Counted from the first letter of the stretch, positions 15,480 through 26,620 are shown. The stretch is DNA of 46,463 bases from an uncultured Bacillota bacterium (GCA_946625165.1 CAMOSR010000003.1:1-46463), one strand, 5' to 3'. The notes: generated from the letters alone by a model not told the origin. Translations and numbers: made by a program.

Positions 15480-17771
15480 ATGCTTGATAATATTAAAAAT
15501 AGTGACCTGGTAATCACTCCAACTTATATAAAAAATGACATATTAAAAGAAACGTCTGAAAAAAAGGAAATAATAAACTGTAAATTTATGACAATAGAAG
15601 AGTTTAAAAGAAAATCCTTTGAAACATATGATGAACACTCAATTTACTACCTAATGAAAAACTATAATTTAAAATATGATGCAGCCAAGGAATATTTAGA
15701 TAATATCTTTTTAGACTTTAAAGATATAAAACCATATTATGAAAAACTAAAAGAAGAAAAATTACTTGTTAATAATAGATTTTTTAGACCAAATAATATT
15801 ACTGTAATAGGCTACGAACATATTGAAGCTTATTTGTTAAAAGAATTAAATAAATATAATGTAAGATTTATAAAAGAAAAAAAAGAGGACTATATTCACC
15901 AAGTACATGAGTTTGATACCGAAACAGAAGAATTAGTATATACCGCCACAAAAATAATCAAAGACTTAAAAAACATAGACATAAATGATATGTATCTAGT
16001 AATACCAAGTGACGAGTACTTAATAGAACTTTCCAGAATATTTACCCTATTTAACATACCTTTAAATATAAAATCAAATCAAAGCATTTATAGCACAAAA
16101 ACAGCTAGAGATTTTTTAAGTAGTTTAAAAGAAACAAAAAATATAGAAATTTCACTAGAAAAAACACCACAAAACGAAATATATAATCACATAATTGATT
16201 TATTAAATAAATATACCTTTATAAAAAAAATAGATAATACCTTTATAGAAATAATTGAAAGTGAAATCAAAAAAATAAAATTAAAAACAAATAATATTGA
16301 AGGAGCGCTTAAAGTAATTAACTTTAAAGATATCTATGATAAGAATAAATATTATTATATTTTAGGCTTAAATCAAAACCTAATTCCGAAAATTCATGAA
16401 GAAGATGGCCTCATAGATGACAAAACAAAAAAGGCCCTTGGGCTATTCACCTCTGGCCAATTAAATAAGATAGAAAAAGAAAAGACTATAGATATTCTCA
16501 CGCACTATCCTCATGTACACGCGTCATATAAGTTAAAAGATAATTTTAATAGTTATTACCCTTCGTCCATCATATCTGATCTAAACATCGAAGTAATAAA
16601 AGAAAATCAAACTGAGCTTAAATACTCAAATAGCTATAATAAATTACTACTTGGAAGCATGTTAGATGACTATACAAACTATAATGAAGAAGACCAAAGA
16701 ATAGAAATTTTATATCCCAATTACCCTAAACTTCAATATAAAACCTACAATAATGATTATACTGGGGTCGATAAACAAAAAATAAAAGAATATCTAAAAA
16801 GCCATCTGACTCTTTCATATTCAAGTATGAATAATTACTTTTTGTGTCCCTTTAAATTCTACATTCAAAATATATTAAAACTAAACAAAAGTGAAGAAAC
16901 ATTCCCAATACTAATTGGTAATCTTTTTCATCACATTCTTCAAAATCTTTACAGTGAAGGCTTTGATTTAGACACATATTATACAGACTATCTTAAGAAT
17001 AAGTCCCTTACCTCTAAAGAAATGTTTTTTACAGAAAAGCTAAAGAACGTTTTGAAAGAAGATATAAAAGTAATAAATATGCAAGATAGCCACAGCTCGT
17101 TTAAAAATAGACTTACAGAAAAGAAAATAGTGATAGAAAAGAATCAAAACCTCAAAACAACATTTATGGGCATAGTCGATAAGCTTAGTTTTTTAAATAA
17201 TTATGTCGTGATTACCGATTATAAGACTGGTAATATCGAAGCCACGTTAGATAATATTACTGACGGACTTAATCTTCAACTTCCAGCATATATATATTTA
17301 ATCAAAAATGGATATGAAAAAGATAAAAAAATCGTTGGTTTTTATCTTCAAAAATTATTAAATAATATTATCGTAGATGATAAAGAAGATAATAAAAACA
17401 AATTAAAACTAAACGGATATACAATAAATGAGGAGACCATAATCGAAAAAATCGATGATACCTATGAAAATAGTGAAGTTATTAAAGGAATGAAAAAAAC
17501 CAAAAACGGTTTTTACACCTATACCAAACTTATTAAAGATAGTGAAATAGATTTAATAGAAAACATAGTAGATAAAAACATAGATAAAGTAATTAAAGCT
17601 GTAGAAAAAGCCGACTTTAAAATAAATCCTAAAAGATTAAATAACAAATTAATAAGCTGTGAGTACTGTAAATTTAGAGATTTGTGTTACCGCAAAGAAG
17701 AAGATATAACCACACTAACGCCAAAGACATTTAAAGAGATAGTAGGTGATATTGATGACAAACTGGACTAA
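15480..17771 (+). CDS. AddB/RexB-like PD-(D/E)XK nuclease subunit with Fe-S cysteines
   Basis: YFLCPFKFYIQNIL, GIVDKLSFLNNYVVITDYKTGN (nuclease), CEYCKFRDLCYR (Fe-S cysteine cluster); immediately upstream of addA. Confidence 0.85.
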   Translation: MLDNIKNSDLVITPTYIKNDILKETSEKKEIINCKFMTIEEFKRKSFETYDEHSIYYLMKNYNLKYDAAKEYLDNIFLDFKDIKPYYEKLKEEKLLVNNRFFRPNNITVIGYEHIEAYLLKELNKYNVRFIKEKKEDYIHQVHEFDTETEELVYTATKIIKDLKNIDINDMYLVIPSDEYLIELSRIFTLFNIPLNIKSNQSIYSTKTARDFLSSLKETKNIEISLEKTPQNEIYNHIIDLLNKYTFIKKIDNTFIEIIESEIKKIKLKTNNIEGALKVINFKDIYDKNKYYYILGLNQNLIPKIHEEDGLIDDKTKKALGLFTSGQLNKIEKEKTIDILTHYPHVHASYKLKDNFNSYYPSSIISDLNIEVIKENQTELKYSNSYNKLLLGSMLDDYTNYNEEDQRIEILYPNYPKLQYKTYNNDYTGVDKQKIKEYLKSHLTLSYSSMNNYFLCPFKFYIQNILKLNKSEETFPILIGNLFHHILQNLYSEGFDLDTYYTDYLKNKSLTSKEMFFTEKLKNVLKEDIKVINMQDSHSSFKNRLTEKKIVIEKNQNLKTTFMGIVDKLSFLNNYVVITDYKTGNIEATLDNITDGLNLQLPAYIYLIKNGYEKDKKIVGFYLQKLLNNIIVDDKEDNKNKLKLNGYTINEETIIEKIDDTYENSEVIKGMKKTKNGFYTYTKLIKDSEIDLIENIVDKNIDKVIKAVEKADFKINPKRLNNKLISCEYCKFRDLCYRKEEDITTLTPKTFKEIVGDIDDKLD

Positions 17772-20700
17772 AGAACAAACTTCTGCCATAAATGAAAAAG
17801 GCAAAAACATCATAGTATCTGCAGGAGCAGGATCAGGGAAAACCGCTGTTTTAACTGAAAGAGTAGTTACTCATTTAAAAAACAAAATTGGGATTGAACA
17901 TTTGTTGATATTAACTTTTACGAATGCCGCAGCCGCTGAAATGAAAGAACGAATAAGAAAAAAAATAAAAGCTATCCCCGAGTTAAAAGAACAATTAGAT
18001 AAAATAGATACGGCTAGTATTACAACTTTTGACGCTTACGCCCTTTCATTAGTTAAAAAATATAGCCATATTTTAAATATTTCAAGTGACATTAAAATAG
18101 CTGAAAGCTCATTTTTAGACTTAAAAAAAGAAAAAATTTTAACTGAAATATTTAATGAATACTATGAAGAAAAAAACAACTTATTTTTAAAACTTATAGA
18201 TGACTTTTCTTTAAAGGACGATAAAGAAATATTTACTAATATTTTATCTTTAAATAATCAGATTTCCAATTTATATAACAAAAAAGACTATCTAAAAAAA
18301 TACGTAGAGGAAAACTATAAAGATGAAAGAATAAATATTTATTTAGACGAATATCTAAAATATTTAAAAGAAAAGAAAAAAGAAATTAAAAACATTATAG
18401 CTCGCCTAAGCTTATATCAAGATGGCACATATATCGAAAAAATAGAAAATGTTCTGCATTCATTTCTACTGTCAGAAAATTATATAGACATTAAAAATAA
18501 TATTACTACTGAACTTCCAAGATTGCCATCTGGCTCAGATGAAGAATCTAAAACCATAAAAAAAGAATTATCCAAAGTATTAAAAGAATTTGAAGAACTT
18601 ACCAAATATGAAAGCATAGATAAAATAAAAGAAACACTTTTAAAAACACAAGAATACGCCAAAATAATTACAGAAATATTATTAAAATTAGATGAAAGAT
18701 TAGATGACTATAAAAAGCAAAACAACCTATATGAATTTATAGACATTTCTAACATGGCAATAAACCTTTTAAAAGAACACGCAAAAGTTAGAGAAAATCT
18801 AAAAGAAAAATATTATGAAATATTAATCGATGAATATCAGGACACTAATGACCTTCAAGAATTATTTGTCTCTCTAATTGAAAAAAACAACGTCTACATG
18901 GTTGGAGATATAAAACAGTCTATTTATAGATTTAGAAATACAAACCCAAAATTATTCAAAGACAAGTATAATTTATATAGTCAAAACGAAAAAGGATTAA
19001 AGATAGATTTAAATAGAAACTTTAGATCTAGAAATCAAGTGTTATCGAGTATAAATAAATTATTTGACCATATCATGAATGAAGAAATTGGTGGTGCTGA
19101 ATATAGACAAAGCCATAGAATGATTTTTGGAAATAATAGTTACGATAACGTCAGCAAGGAAAATTACGACTTAGAAATATTAAATTATAAAGACGATGAG
19201 AACTATTCCAAAGAAGAAATTGAAATTTTTACTATTGCAAACGACATAAAAAATAAAGTTAATAATGATTATGAAATAATGGACAGTGAAGGAAAACCAA
19301 GAAAAGTAAAATATAAAGACTTTGCCATACTAATGGATAGATCTAGTTCATTTGAAAAGTATAAACAAATATTTGAATACTTAAATATTCCTTTAAACAT
19401 ATACCGAGATAAAGCTATTACCGATTCTAAAGACATATTAATAATTAAAAATTTGTACAAATTAATAATAGATATCCACAGCAAAAACTTTAAAGAAGAT
19501 TTCAAATATGCCTTTATGTCAGTTTCAAGAAGCTTTTTGCTAGAAACAAAAGATAATGAAATATTTGACCATTTAAATGATTTTAAACACACAAATCTGT
19601 ATCAGAAATGTCTAAAACTATCAGAAAATATTTTAGAAATAACTAACTATGACCTTATAAATAAAATCATAAACGAATTTAATCTTTATGAAAAAATAAT
19701 TAAAGACGGTAATATTCATGAACACATAGTTATCATAGATTCATTAAAGAAAATAGCCCAAAATCTGGATGATTTAGGTTATTCACCATTTGAGTTTTTA
19801 GAGTATTTAGAAGAAGTGTTAGAGAAAGGATTAGACATAAAACTTAAAATAAATAAAGGAAGTAGTGATGCCGTTAAGATAATGACTATCCATGCTTCTA
19901 AGGGATTAGAATTTCCGATTTGTTATTATAGTGGATTATCTAAGAAGTTTAACATAGACGATTTAAAAAGCAAATTTTACTTTAACGAAAAATATGGAAT
20001 AATTACCCCTTATATCGATAATGAACCTAAAACCACAATTTTAAAAACCTTATTAAAAAAAGACTACTTAAAAGAAGAAATCTCCGAAAAACTAAGATTA
20101 TTTTATGTTGCCTTAACCAGAGCTAGAGAAAAAATAATCATAGTTACTAGTTTAAATCCCATAAATTTTGACGGAAAAAACGTCATCGATGACAGTATTA
20201 GACTTAAGTATCTCTCATTCAAAGACATCATTGATTCAGCAAGTACCATCTTAGAAGACCATATAAAAAATATCGATAATCAAAAGTTAAATCTGACTAA
20301 AAATTACAATCTTTCAAAAAAACACTTCAACAAAGATAAATTTTTAAAAAGAAATCCTATTAAAATTGAAGAAATAAAACTAGAAACCAAAGAAATTAAA
20401 GATAAACACTTCTCTAAAAACATTCACAAATTAAGAACCGAAAATCAAACAAAGAATGTTAAAGAAGGCCTTCATATGCATGAAATCTTTGAAAACTTTG
20501 ATTTTAAAAATCCCGATTATTCATCATTGACAAGCTTTGAAACATCAAAAGTAAAAGCTTTTATTAATACTAATATTTTGGAAAAAGCAAAAGATATATA
20601 TAAGGAATACGAATTTATATATGAATATAATGATATCAAATATCATGGAATTATAGACTTGCTTTTAATAAAAGATAACGAAAATATAATAATTGATTAT

Positions 20701-20835
20701 AAATTAAAAGATATTCAAGATGAAGAATATATAAAACAGTTAAATGGATATAAAAAATATATAGAAGACATAACTAATAAAGAAACAAAAATATATTTGT
20801 ACTCAATATTAGACGAAAAGTTAACTCAAATATAA
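17755..20835 (+). CDS. addA: ATP-dependent helicase/nuclease subunit AddA
   Basis: IIVSAGAGSGKTAVLTERV, LTFTNAAAAEMKERI, LIDEYQDTNDLQ, VGDIKQSIYRFRNTNP, MTIHASKGLEFPICYYSGL, FYVALTRAREKI, C-terminal nuclease GIIDLLLIKDNENIIIDYKLK. Confidence 0.95.
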   Translation: MTNWTKEQTSAINEKGKNIIVSAGAGSGKTAVLTERVVTHLKNKIGIEHLLILTFTNAAAAEMKERIRKKIKAIPELKEQLDKIDTASITTFDAYALSLVKKYSHILNISSDIKIAESSFLDLKKEKILTEIFNEYYEEKNNLFLKLIDDFSLKDDKEIFTNILSLNNQISNLYNKKDYLKKYVEENYKDERINIYLDEYLKYLKEKKKEIKNIIARLSLYQDGTYIEKIENVLHSFLLSENYIDIKNNITTELPRLPSGSDEESKTIKKELSKVLKEFEELTKYESIDKIKETLLKTQEYAKIITEILLKLDERLDDYKKQNNLYEFIDISNMAINLLKEHAKVRENLKEKYYEILIDEYQDTNDLQELFVSLIEKNNVYMVGDIKQSIYRFRNTNPKLFKDKYNLYSQNEKGLKIDLNRNFRSRNQVLSSINKLFDHIMNEEIGGAEYRQSHRMIFGNNSYDNVSKENYDLEILNYKDDENYSKEEIEIFTIANDIKNKVNNDYEIMDSEGKPRKVKYKDFAILMDRSSSFEKYKQIFEYLNIPLNIYRDKAITDSKDILIIKNLYKLIIDIHSKNFKEDFKYAFMSVSRSFLLETKDNEIFDHLNDFKHTNLYQKCLKLSENILEITNYDLINKIINEFNLYEKIIKDGNIHEHIVIIDSLKKIAQNLDDLGYSPFEFLEYLEEVLEKGLDIKLKINKGSSDAVKIMTIHASKGLEFPICYYSGLSKKFNIDDLKSKFYFNEKYGIITPYIDNEPKTTILKTLLKKDYLKEEISEKLRLFYVALTRAREKIIIVTSLNPINFDGKNVIDDSIRLKYLSFKDIIDSASTILEDHIKNIDNQKLNLTKNYNLSKKHFNKDKFLKRNPIKIEEIKLETKEIKDKHFSKNIHKLRTENQTKNVKEGLHMHEIFENFDFKNPDYSSLTSFETSKVKAFINTNILEKAKDIYKEYEFIYEYNDIKYHGIIDLLLIKDNENIIIDYKLKDIQDEEYIKQLNGYKKYIEDITNKETKIYLYSILDEKLTQI

Positions 20836-21046
20836 AGGACAATTATTATGAAACTTTTTATAGACAACTTATCAAGTAATGATAAGTTTGATAAGTCAAT
20901 AATAATTACTTTAGTGAAATATTAAAAACCTTAGAAAATTTTAAAAAAATGAATAAAACAATAAATATGCTTTTTCCTGTGTTTAAATTTGAATAAAACA
21001 AATTATATATGATATAATTAAAAAGGAAATACAAGGAGGTAATGAT

Positions 21047-22162
21047 ATGGGATTAATTAGATCCGCAGTAAAAGCCATTGGTGGTGAATTACACGATCAA
21101 TGGAAAGATTTTATAAAGTGTGAAGACATGGACATGAACACTTTAATGGTTAAAAAAACCACACCTAATGGAGTTATTTCGAAAGGAAGTGGTATAATTG
21201 TCGCACCAGGACAAATTGCAGTTATTTATGATCAAGGAAAAATTTTGGATGCAACTGCTGAAGAAGGAGTATATACATTTGATTCAGAAACTTCACCATC
21301 ATTTTTCTCTGGAGATTTTGGGACAGTATTTAAGGACATGTGGACTAGGTTTACCTATAATGGTGCTGCCGCTAAAGATCAAGCAGTATTCTTTATAAAC
21401 GCTAAAGAAATACTAGATAACAAATTTGGCACACCAGCACCTATACCATTTGAAGACTACTCACATGCTATTCCAAATCAAATGACAGGTGAAATGGCAC
21501 CAATGAGATTAGACATTAAATGTTTTGGAAAATACATATACAAAATATCTGATCCTGCAGAATTTATGAGGACATATGCCGGAACAGCTGCTATAGTTAC
21601 AAAAGAAGAAATCAATGAACAGATGAGAAGCGAAGTAATAGCTACACTTCAAGGAGTTATTAACGCCCTTGGTAATAGTGAAAATAAAGTTCGTGCTTTA
21701 GAACTTCCAAGTCAAACTGACAAAATGAAAAGTTTAATGGAAGAAAAAGTATACGATGAACAAATTAGAAAAAGAGGGATTCAAATTGTTTCTTTCTTGA
21801 TTGAATCTGTTACCCTAACTGATGAATCAAATAAGAAAATCGATGAGTATGAACACAATTCTAATAATAGAATGCAACAAGGTAGAGTTCTTGATGTTAT
21901 GGAAGCAGCTGCTAAAAACGAAGGTGGAGCAGCTAACGGATTCATGGGCTTAGGTATGATGAATATGACTAGTGGCGGATTAACAGGAGGAGTTATGCAA
22001 AATGCCTTTAACGATAATGGTCAAATACCACAAGCCTTAAAGCCAGAAAAACCGGAAACTGCCGAAGAACCAAAAGAAGAAAAAACACATTTTTGTTCTA
22101 ATTGTGGAGCAAAAGTTGGTGAAGTAAATTTTTGCCCAAATTGCGGAAATAAAATCGCATAA
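21047..22162 (+). CDS. SPFH/Band-7 (YdjI-like) protein with C-terminal zinc ribbon
   Basis: MGLIRSAVKAIGGELHDQWKDFIKCEDM..., SGIIVAPGQIAVIYDQGKI, C-terminal HFCSNCGAKVGEVNFCPNCGNKIA. Confidence 0.85.
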   Translation: MGLIRSAVKAIGGELHDQWKDFIKCEDMDMNTLMVKKTTPNGVISKGSGIIVAPGQIAVIYDQGKILDATAEEGVYTFDSETSPSFFSGDFGTVFKDMWTRFTYNGAAAKDQAVFFINAKEILDNKFGTPAPIPFEDYSHAIPNQMTGEMAPMRLDIKCFGKYIYKISDPAEFMRTYAGTAAIVTKEEINEQMRSEVIATLQGVINALGNSENKVRALELPSQTDKMKSLMEEKVYDEQIRKRGIQIVSFLIESVTLTDESNKKIDEYEHNSNNRMQQGRVLDVMEAAAKNEGGAANGFMGLGMMNMTSGGLTGGVMQNAFNDNGQIPQALKPEKPETAEEPKEEKTHFCSNCGAKVGEVNFCPNCGNKIA

Positions 22163-22171
22163 GGATACTAC

Positions 22172-23032
22172 ATGAAAAAGAAATTCTTAATATTAATATT
22201 AACTATAATTTCTTTATTCGCTTGCCTAAATTTTAATGCACCATTAGGAGTCAAAGCCGATTCAGGTTTTGATTCCAGTTACGATAGTGGAGGAAGTTGG
22301 GATTCTGGATCAGACTGGGGATCGAGTTCAAGTGACTGGGGTTCTAGTAGTTACAGTTCTGATAGCTATAGTGGTGAATTTACAATCATAGATTTTGTAA
22401 TATTTATGATAATAATAGTAATAATTATCATAGTAGTTGCTAGAGCTAGTAATGCCAGTGGTATAATCCAAAGCTCAATAACCCTAGATCATAGTAAAGA
22501 ATTATCAGACGATAAAGTTAAAGAATATATCAAAGACTTTGAAAGAATACCATTCCTAAGAGAAAGATATGATGAATATTTAAAAATTCAAGAAGATTGG
22601 ATGAACTTTGATTATGACGATTTAAGAACCCATTTAACTGATGAATTATATAATCAATATGAAATGCAGTTGGATACCCTAAAAACTAAAAATCAAAAGA
22701 ACATTATGAAAAACTTTAATTATAGAGATTCTATGATTACTGCCATTTCAAAAGAAAACAAGCAAATAACTGTAACTATAGAATTAGTAGTAACATTTAT
22801 AGATTATATTGAGCAAAATGGTAGGGCAGTCAGAGGAAGCATTAATATTCCAATCACGCAGCACTATGAACTAACATTTGTCTTAACAGAAACTAAATTA
22901 AACAATTGTCCAAATTGCGGTGCAGAATTAAATAAAGACTCAAGTCAAAAATGTGAATACTGTGGCAGCATTATCTCAAGAGTTGGTAATAAATCAGTAT
23001 TAAGTAAAAAGGAGAGTTTAAAACAAAGATGA
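22172..23032 (+). CDS. TIM44-like domain membrane protein with Ser/Gly/Trp-rich segment and C-terminal zinc ribbon
   Basis: Signal sequence, SGGSWDSGSDWGSSSSDWGSSSYSS low-complexity segment, TM helix, TIM44-like domain, CPNCGAELNKDSSQKCEYCGS. Confidence 0.75.
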   Translation: MKKKFLILILTIISLFACLNFNAPLGVKADSGFDSSYDSGGSWDSGSDWGSSSSDWGSSSYSSDSYSGEFTIIDFVIFMIIIVIIIIVVARASNASGIIQSSITLDHSKELSDDKVKEYIKDFERIPFLRERYDEYLKIQEDWMNFDYDDLRTHLTDELYNQYEMQLDTLKTKNQKNIMKNFNYRDSMITAISKENKQITVTIELVVTFIDYIEQNGRAVRGSINIPITQHYELTFVLTETKLNNCPNCGAELNKDSSQKCEYCGSIISRVGNKSVLSKKESLKQR

Positions 23033-23565
23033 GTATAGAAGACTTATTAAAAGTAGATAACACCTTTTCCGAAAGTAGTTTTATTGCTAAAGCTGATAAT
23101 ACATTTATCATGCTATTGACTGCGATAATGACAGGAAATATGCCTAGAGTGAAGCATAAAATAAGTGAAGACTTATACAATAAATATTCAAAAATTGTAG
23201 AACAGTTGAACTCAAAAAATCAAAGGCAAATGTATGATGAATTAAATGTCAAATCTACAGAAATTATAGGAATAGAAAAAGATGAAAAAAATTATTTAAT
23301 TAAAGTAAAACTAACATCTAGATATATGGATTATATTATGGATAAAACAACATTAAACTTAATATCAGGGAATAATAGGGGAAGAGTTGAAAAAGTAAAC
23401 TTCTTAACATTTAAAAAAACAAAAGAATTTAAAGAAGAGTCCATAGCTAGAAAGTGTCCAGGATGTGGAGCCAATATAGATGCAAATAATACAGGAATTT
23501 GCGAGTATTGCGGAACGTCTTATGACACTTATCACTATGATTGGATTTTGACAGACATAAATTAG
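23029..23565 (+). CDS. TIM44-like/zinc-ribbon protein
   Basis: ATG overlaps the upstream stop; similar domain to the preceding gene; CPGCGANIDANNTGICEYCGTSY. Confidence 0.7.
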   Translation: MSIEDLLKVDNTFSESSFIAKADNTFIMLLTAIMTGNMPRVKHKISEDLYNKYSKIVEQLNSKNQRQMYDELNVKSTEIIGIEKDEKNYLIKVKLTSRYMDYIMDKTTLNLISGNNRGRVEKVNFLTFKKTKEFKEESIARKCPGCGANIDANNTGICEYCGTSYDTYHYDWILTDIN

Positions 23566-23585
23566 ACGCATAAATGCGTCTTTTA
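23563..23585. terminator. Hairpin between convergent genes
   Basis: AGACGCATAAATGCGTCTTTTAA. Confidence 0.6.
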
Positions 23586-23635
23586 ATATTTAAAACAAAA
23601 GTAAGAACACCGAAAAAAAAGAAGCAAAGCCTCTT

Positions 23636-25759
23636 TTAAATCTTAACCATCTTAGCGGTAAATTGATCACCCAAAACATCGATAAGTACTGTAGAATTAA
23701 ACTTAACTTCTTCACTAATAATTGCTTTGGCAATAAGCGTTTCGATATTTCTACTAACAAATCTCTTAATAGGTCTAGCTCCATATTTTTCATCATAAGC
23801 TTCATCAATAATATATTTTTTAGCTTTATCTGTAAGAACAATTTTAATTTTTTTATCACTAAGTCTATCATTAATTTCACCTATAATTTTATCAAGTATT
23901 TCATAAACTACCTCTTTAGAAAGACTGTTAAATATGATAATCTCATCAATACGGTTTATAAATTCAGGCTTAAAAGTACTTCTAAGCTCACTCATAACCT
24001 TTTCATGACTATCACCTACATTATCTAATATATAATCACTACCCAAATTAGAAGTCATAATTATAATCGTATTTTTAAAATCAACTGTTCTACCTTGAGA
24101 ATCAGTAATTCTACCATCATCAAGTATTTGAAGAAGTATATTAAATACATCCTTATGCGCCTTTTCAATCTCATCAAATAAAACTATACTATATGGGTTT
24201 CTACGGACAGCCTCTGTAAGCTGGCCACCATCGTCATAACCGACATATCCTGGAGGAGAACCGATAAGTCTAGCTACAGAATGACTTTCCATATATTCAC
24301 TCATGTCAATTCTAATCATATGTCTTTCATCATCAAATAGCTCATAAGCAAGAGATTTGGCCACCTCAGTTTTACCAACTCCTGTAGGGCCTAAGAATAT
24401 AAACGAACCAATAGGCCTATTTGGATCTTTAATACCAGCTCTAGCTCTTATAATAGCTTCACTTACCAAATGCAAAGCATTCCCTTGCCCCTTAACTCTT
24501 TTGCCTAAATTTTCCTCTAAATGAAGTAGCTTTTCCCTTTCAGTTCCAACCAATTTACTTATAGGGATATTAGTCCATTTAGATATAATTGCTGCAATAG
24601 ACTCATCATCAACAACATCACTTAATATCGCATTTTCATCTTCCTTTTTAATTTCATTAAGTTCTTTTTCTAAAGAAGGAATAGTACCATGTTTAAGTCT
24701 AGCAATAGTTTCATAATCATATTTAGATTCAGCATATTCAAGCTCAGTATTAGCTTTTTCAAGTTCTTCTTTTTTCTTATTTATTTCTAAATTAATTTTC
24801 TTCTCATTTTCCCAAGATGTGCGAAGCTCATTTTCTTTAGTTTTAAGTTCAGAAAGCTTTTCATCAATTTCTGAGATTCTATTTTTAGAAAAATCATCTT
24901 TTTCTTTTTTTAATGCCTGTTTTTCAACTTCAAGCTGCATAATTTCTCTAGTTAAATTATCTATAGAAGTAGGTACAGATTCTAATTGAACCTTAATAGT
25001 TGCACAAGCTTCATCAACTAAATCAATAGCCTTATCGGGTAAAAATCTATCAGTAATATATCTATCAGATAAAGTAGCAGCAGCCACAAGCGCTTTATCC
25101 TTAATAGTCACACCATGATAAACCTCAAAACGTGATTTTAAGCCACGAAGTATTGTAATTGTGTCAATTACATTAGGCTCTGATACTAAAACTTTTTGGA
25201 AACGCCTTTCCAATGCGCCGTCTTTTTCGATATACTTTCTGTATTCATTTAAGGTAGTAGCACCGATACAGTGAATTTCACCACGGGCAAGCATTGGCTT
25301 AAGCATATTACCAGCATCCATTGCTCCTTCAATAGCACCAGCTCCAACAATCATGTGAATTTCATCGATAAACATAATTATTTCACCATCAGACTCTTTA
25401 ACCTCTTTTAAAACAGCCTTAAGCCTATCTTCAAACTCACCTCTATATTTAGCACCAGCGATTAAGGCGCCCATATCAAGTTCCCAAACAGTTTTATCTT
25501 TTAAACTATTCGGAACATCACCTTTAACAATTCTTTGAGCAAGACCCTCAACAATAGCAGTTTTACCAACACCAGGCTCACCAATTAAAACAGGGTTATT
25601 TTTAGTTTTTCTAGATAAAATTCTACTAATAGAGCGTATTTCTTCATCGCGGCCTATTACAGGATCTACCTTTCCGTCCTTAACGCTTTTTGTAATATCT
25701 CTACCGTATTTTTCTAAAGGATTTTGAAGACCTTCTTGATATTCTTTTTCTGGATTCAT
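23636..25759 (-). CDS. clpB: ClpB-type AAA+ disaggregase lacking the N-terminal repeat domain
   Basis: Starts at [27 protein letters not shown]; two Walker A motifs [18 protein letters not shown] and [15 protein letters not shown]; coiled-coil middle domain; 707 aa. Confidence 0.93.
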   Translation of the reverse strand: MNPEKEYQEGLQNPLEKYGRDITKSVKDGKVDPVIGRDEEIRSISRILSRKTKNNPVLIGEPGVGKTAIVEGLAQRIVKGDVPNSLKDKTVWELDMGALIAGAKYRGEFEDRLKAVLKEVKESDGEIIMFIDEIHMIVGAGAIEGAMDAGNMLKPMLARGEIHCIGATTLNEYRKYIEKDGALERRFQKVLVSEPNVIDTITILRGLKSRFEVYHGVTIKDKALVAAATLSDRYITDRFLPDKAIDLVDEACATIKVQLESVPTSIDNLTREIMQLEVEKQALKKEKDDFSKNRISEIDEKLSELKTKENELRTSWENEKKINLEINKKKEELEKANTELEYAESKYDYETIARLKHGTIPSLEKELNEIKKEDENAILSDVVDDESIAAIISKWTNIPISKLVGTEREKLLHLEENLGKRVKGQGNALHLVSEAIIRARAGIKDPNRPIGSFIFLGPTGVGKTEVAKSLAYELFDDERHMIRIDMSEYMESHSVARLIGSPPGYVGYDDGGQLTEAVRRNPYSIVLFDEIEKAHKDVFNILLQILDDGRITDSQGRTVDFKNTIIIMTSNLGSDYILDNVGDSHEKVMSELRSTFKPEFINRIDEIIIFNSLSKEVVYEILDKIIGEINDRLSDKKIKIVLTDKAKKYIIDEAYDEKYGARPIKRFVSRNIETLIAKAIISEEVKFNSTVLIDVLGDQFTAKMVKI

Positions 25760-25800
25760 ATTTATACCTCCATTTCTTCTATATAACTATAGCACACTCT

Positions 25801-25827
25801 TTAGCACTTGTCAAGGAAGAGTGCTAA
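25801..25827. promoter_or_regulatory. CIRCE operator (HrcA site) upstream of clpB
   Basis: TTAGCACTT-GTCAAGGAA-GAGTGCTAA matches TTAGCACTC-N9-GAGTGCTAA with one mismatch. Confidence 0.92.
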
Positions 25828-25940
25828 AATATGACAAAAAAATTGAATAAAACTATTGTAAAATAAAATGTAAAATTTATCAAAAAAGCTAGACAAATTT
25901 AATTATATATATATAATTAAAAATGAAAGGAGAAAATAAA

Positions 25941-26567
25941 ATGTTAATTAATGGAATTTCGGCGCATATTGGTGACTATGTGTTCGCAAAAGTTGGAGAT
26001 GTAAACAGATATGAAATATATATAGATGATAATAATAATGTTAATTTATCTTTAACTACAGTACCAGAAGGAAACAAGTTAAGAGAACAAAATAGAAAAT
26101 TAGCTAGCAGAACAATCATATTTCAATTAATAGATGAAAGGCACCTTAAAGAATTAATTTCTGGAGAAACAATTAGTATAACTAGATATTCAGAAAATGA
26201 TAAATCAATTGAACAAGGTTCAAAAGGGGAAAGCCTTTTGTTATTAGCAAAAGAAAATCCACTATGTATTAGTATGGACGCTATTACAGGATCTTTACAC
26301 CAAGAAAATCTTGATAATTTATCGCCAGAAACAATGAGCGAAGGATATAATAAACTATTAAATGATTATTCAATAACATTAAACATAAAGGATGAGATTA
26401 TTGAATACTTTCAGGCGGCAAGAGAGCTATCTGAAGCAGACTTTGCATCAAGCTTAGAATCAGGCAAAGCTCGCGTTCAAAATATTGCTGAAGAAGACAA
26501 TAAAGCCTATGATTCAATTATGAGGTCTTTAGAATTCCTGCGTGGAGCCAAAACAGTTCAAAAATAA
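25941..26567 (+). CDS. Hypothetical protein
   Basis: ATG at 25941 with RBS aaaggagaaaataaa; no family recognised. Confidence 0.65.
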   Translation: MLINGISAHIGDYVFAKVGDVNRYEIYIDDNNNVNLSLTTVPEGNKLREQNRKLASRTIIFQLIDERHLKELISGETISITRYSENDKSIEQGSKGESLLLLAKENPLCISMDAITGSLHQENLDNLSPETMSEGYNKLLNDYSITLNIKDEIIEYFQAARELSEADFASSLESGKARVQNIAEEDNKAYDSIMRSLEFLRGAKTVQK

Positions 26568-26589
26568 GTAATTTATAAAACACAAATTA

Positions 26590-26620
26590 AAAATCAAACC
26601 AAAAAGTTTGATTTTTTTAA
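26590..26620 (+). terminator. Rho-independent terminator
   Basis: AAATCAAAC-CAAAAA-GTTTGATTTTTTT. Confidence 0.8.
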
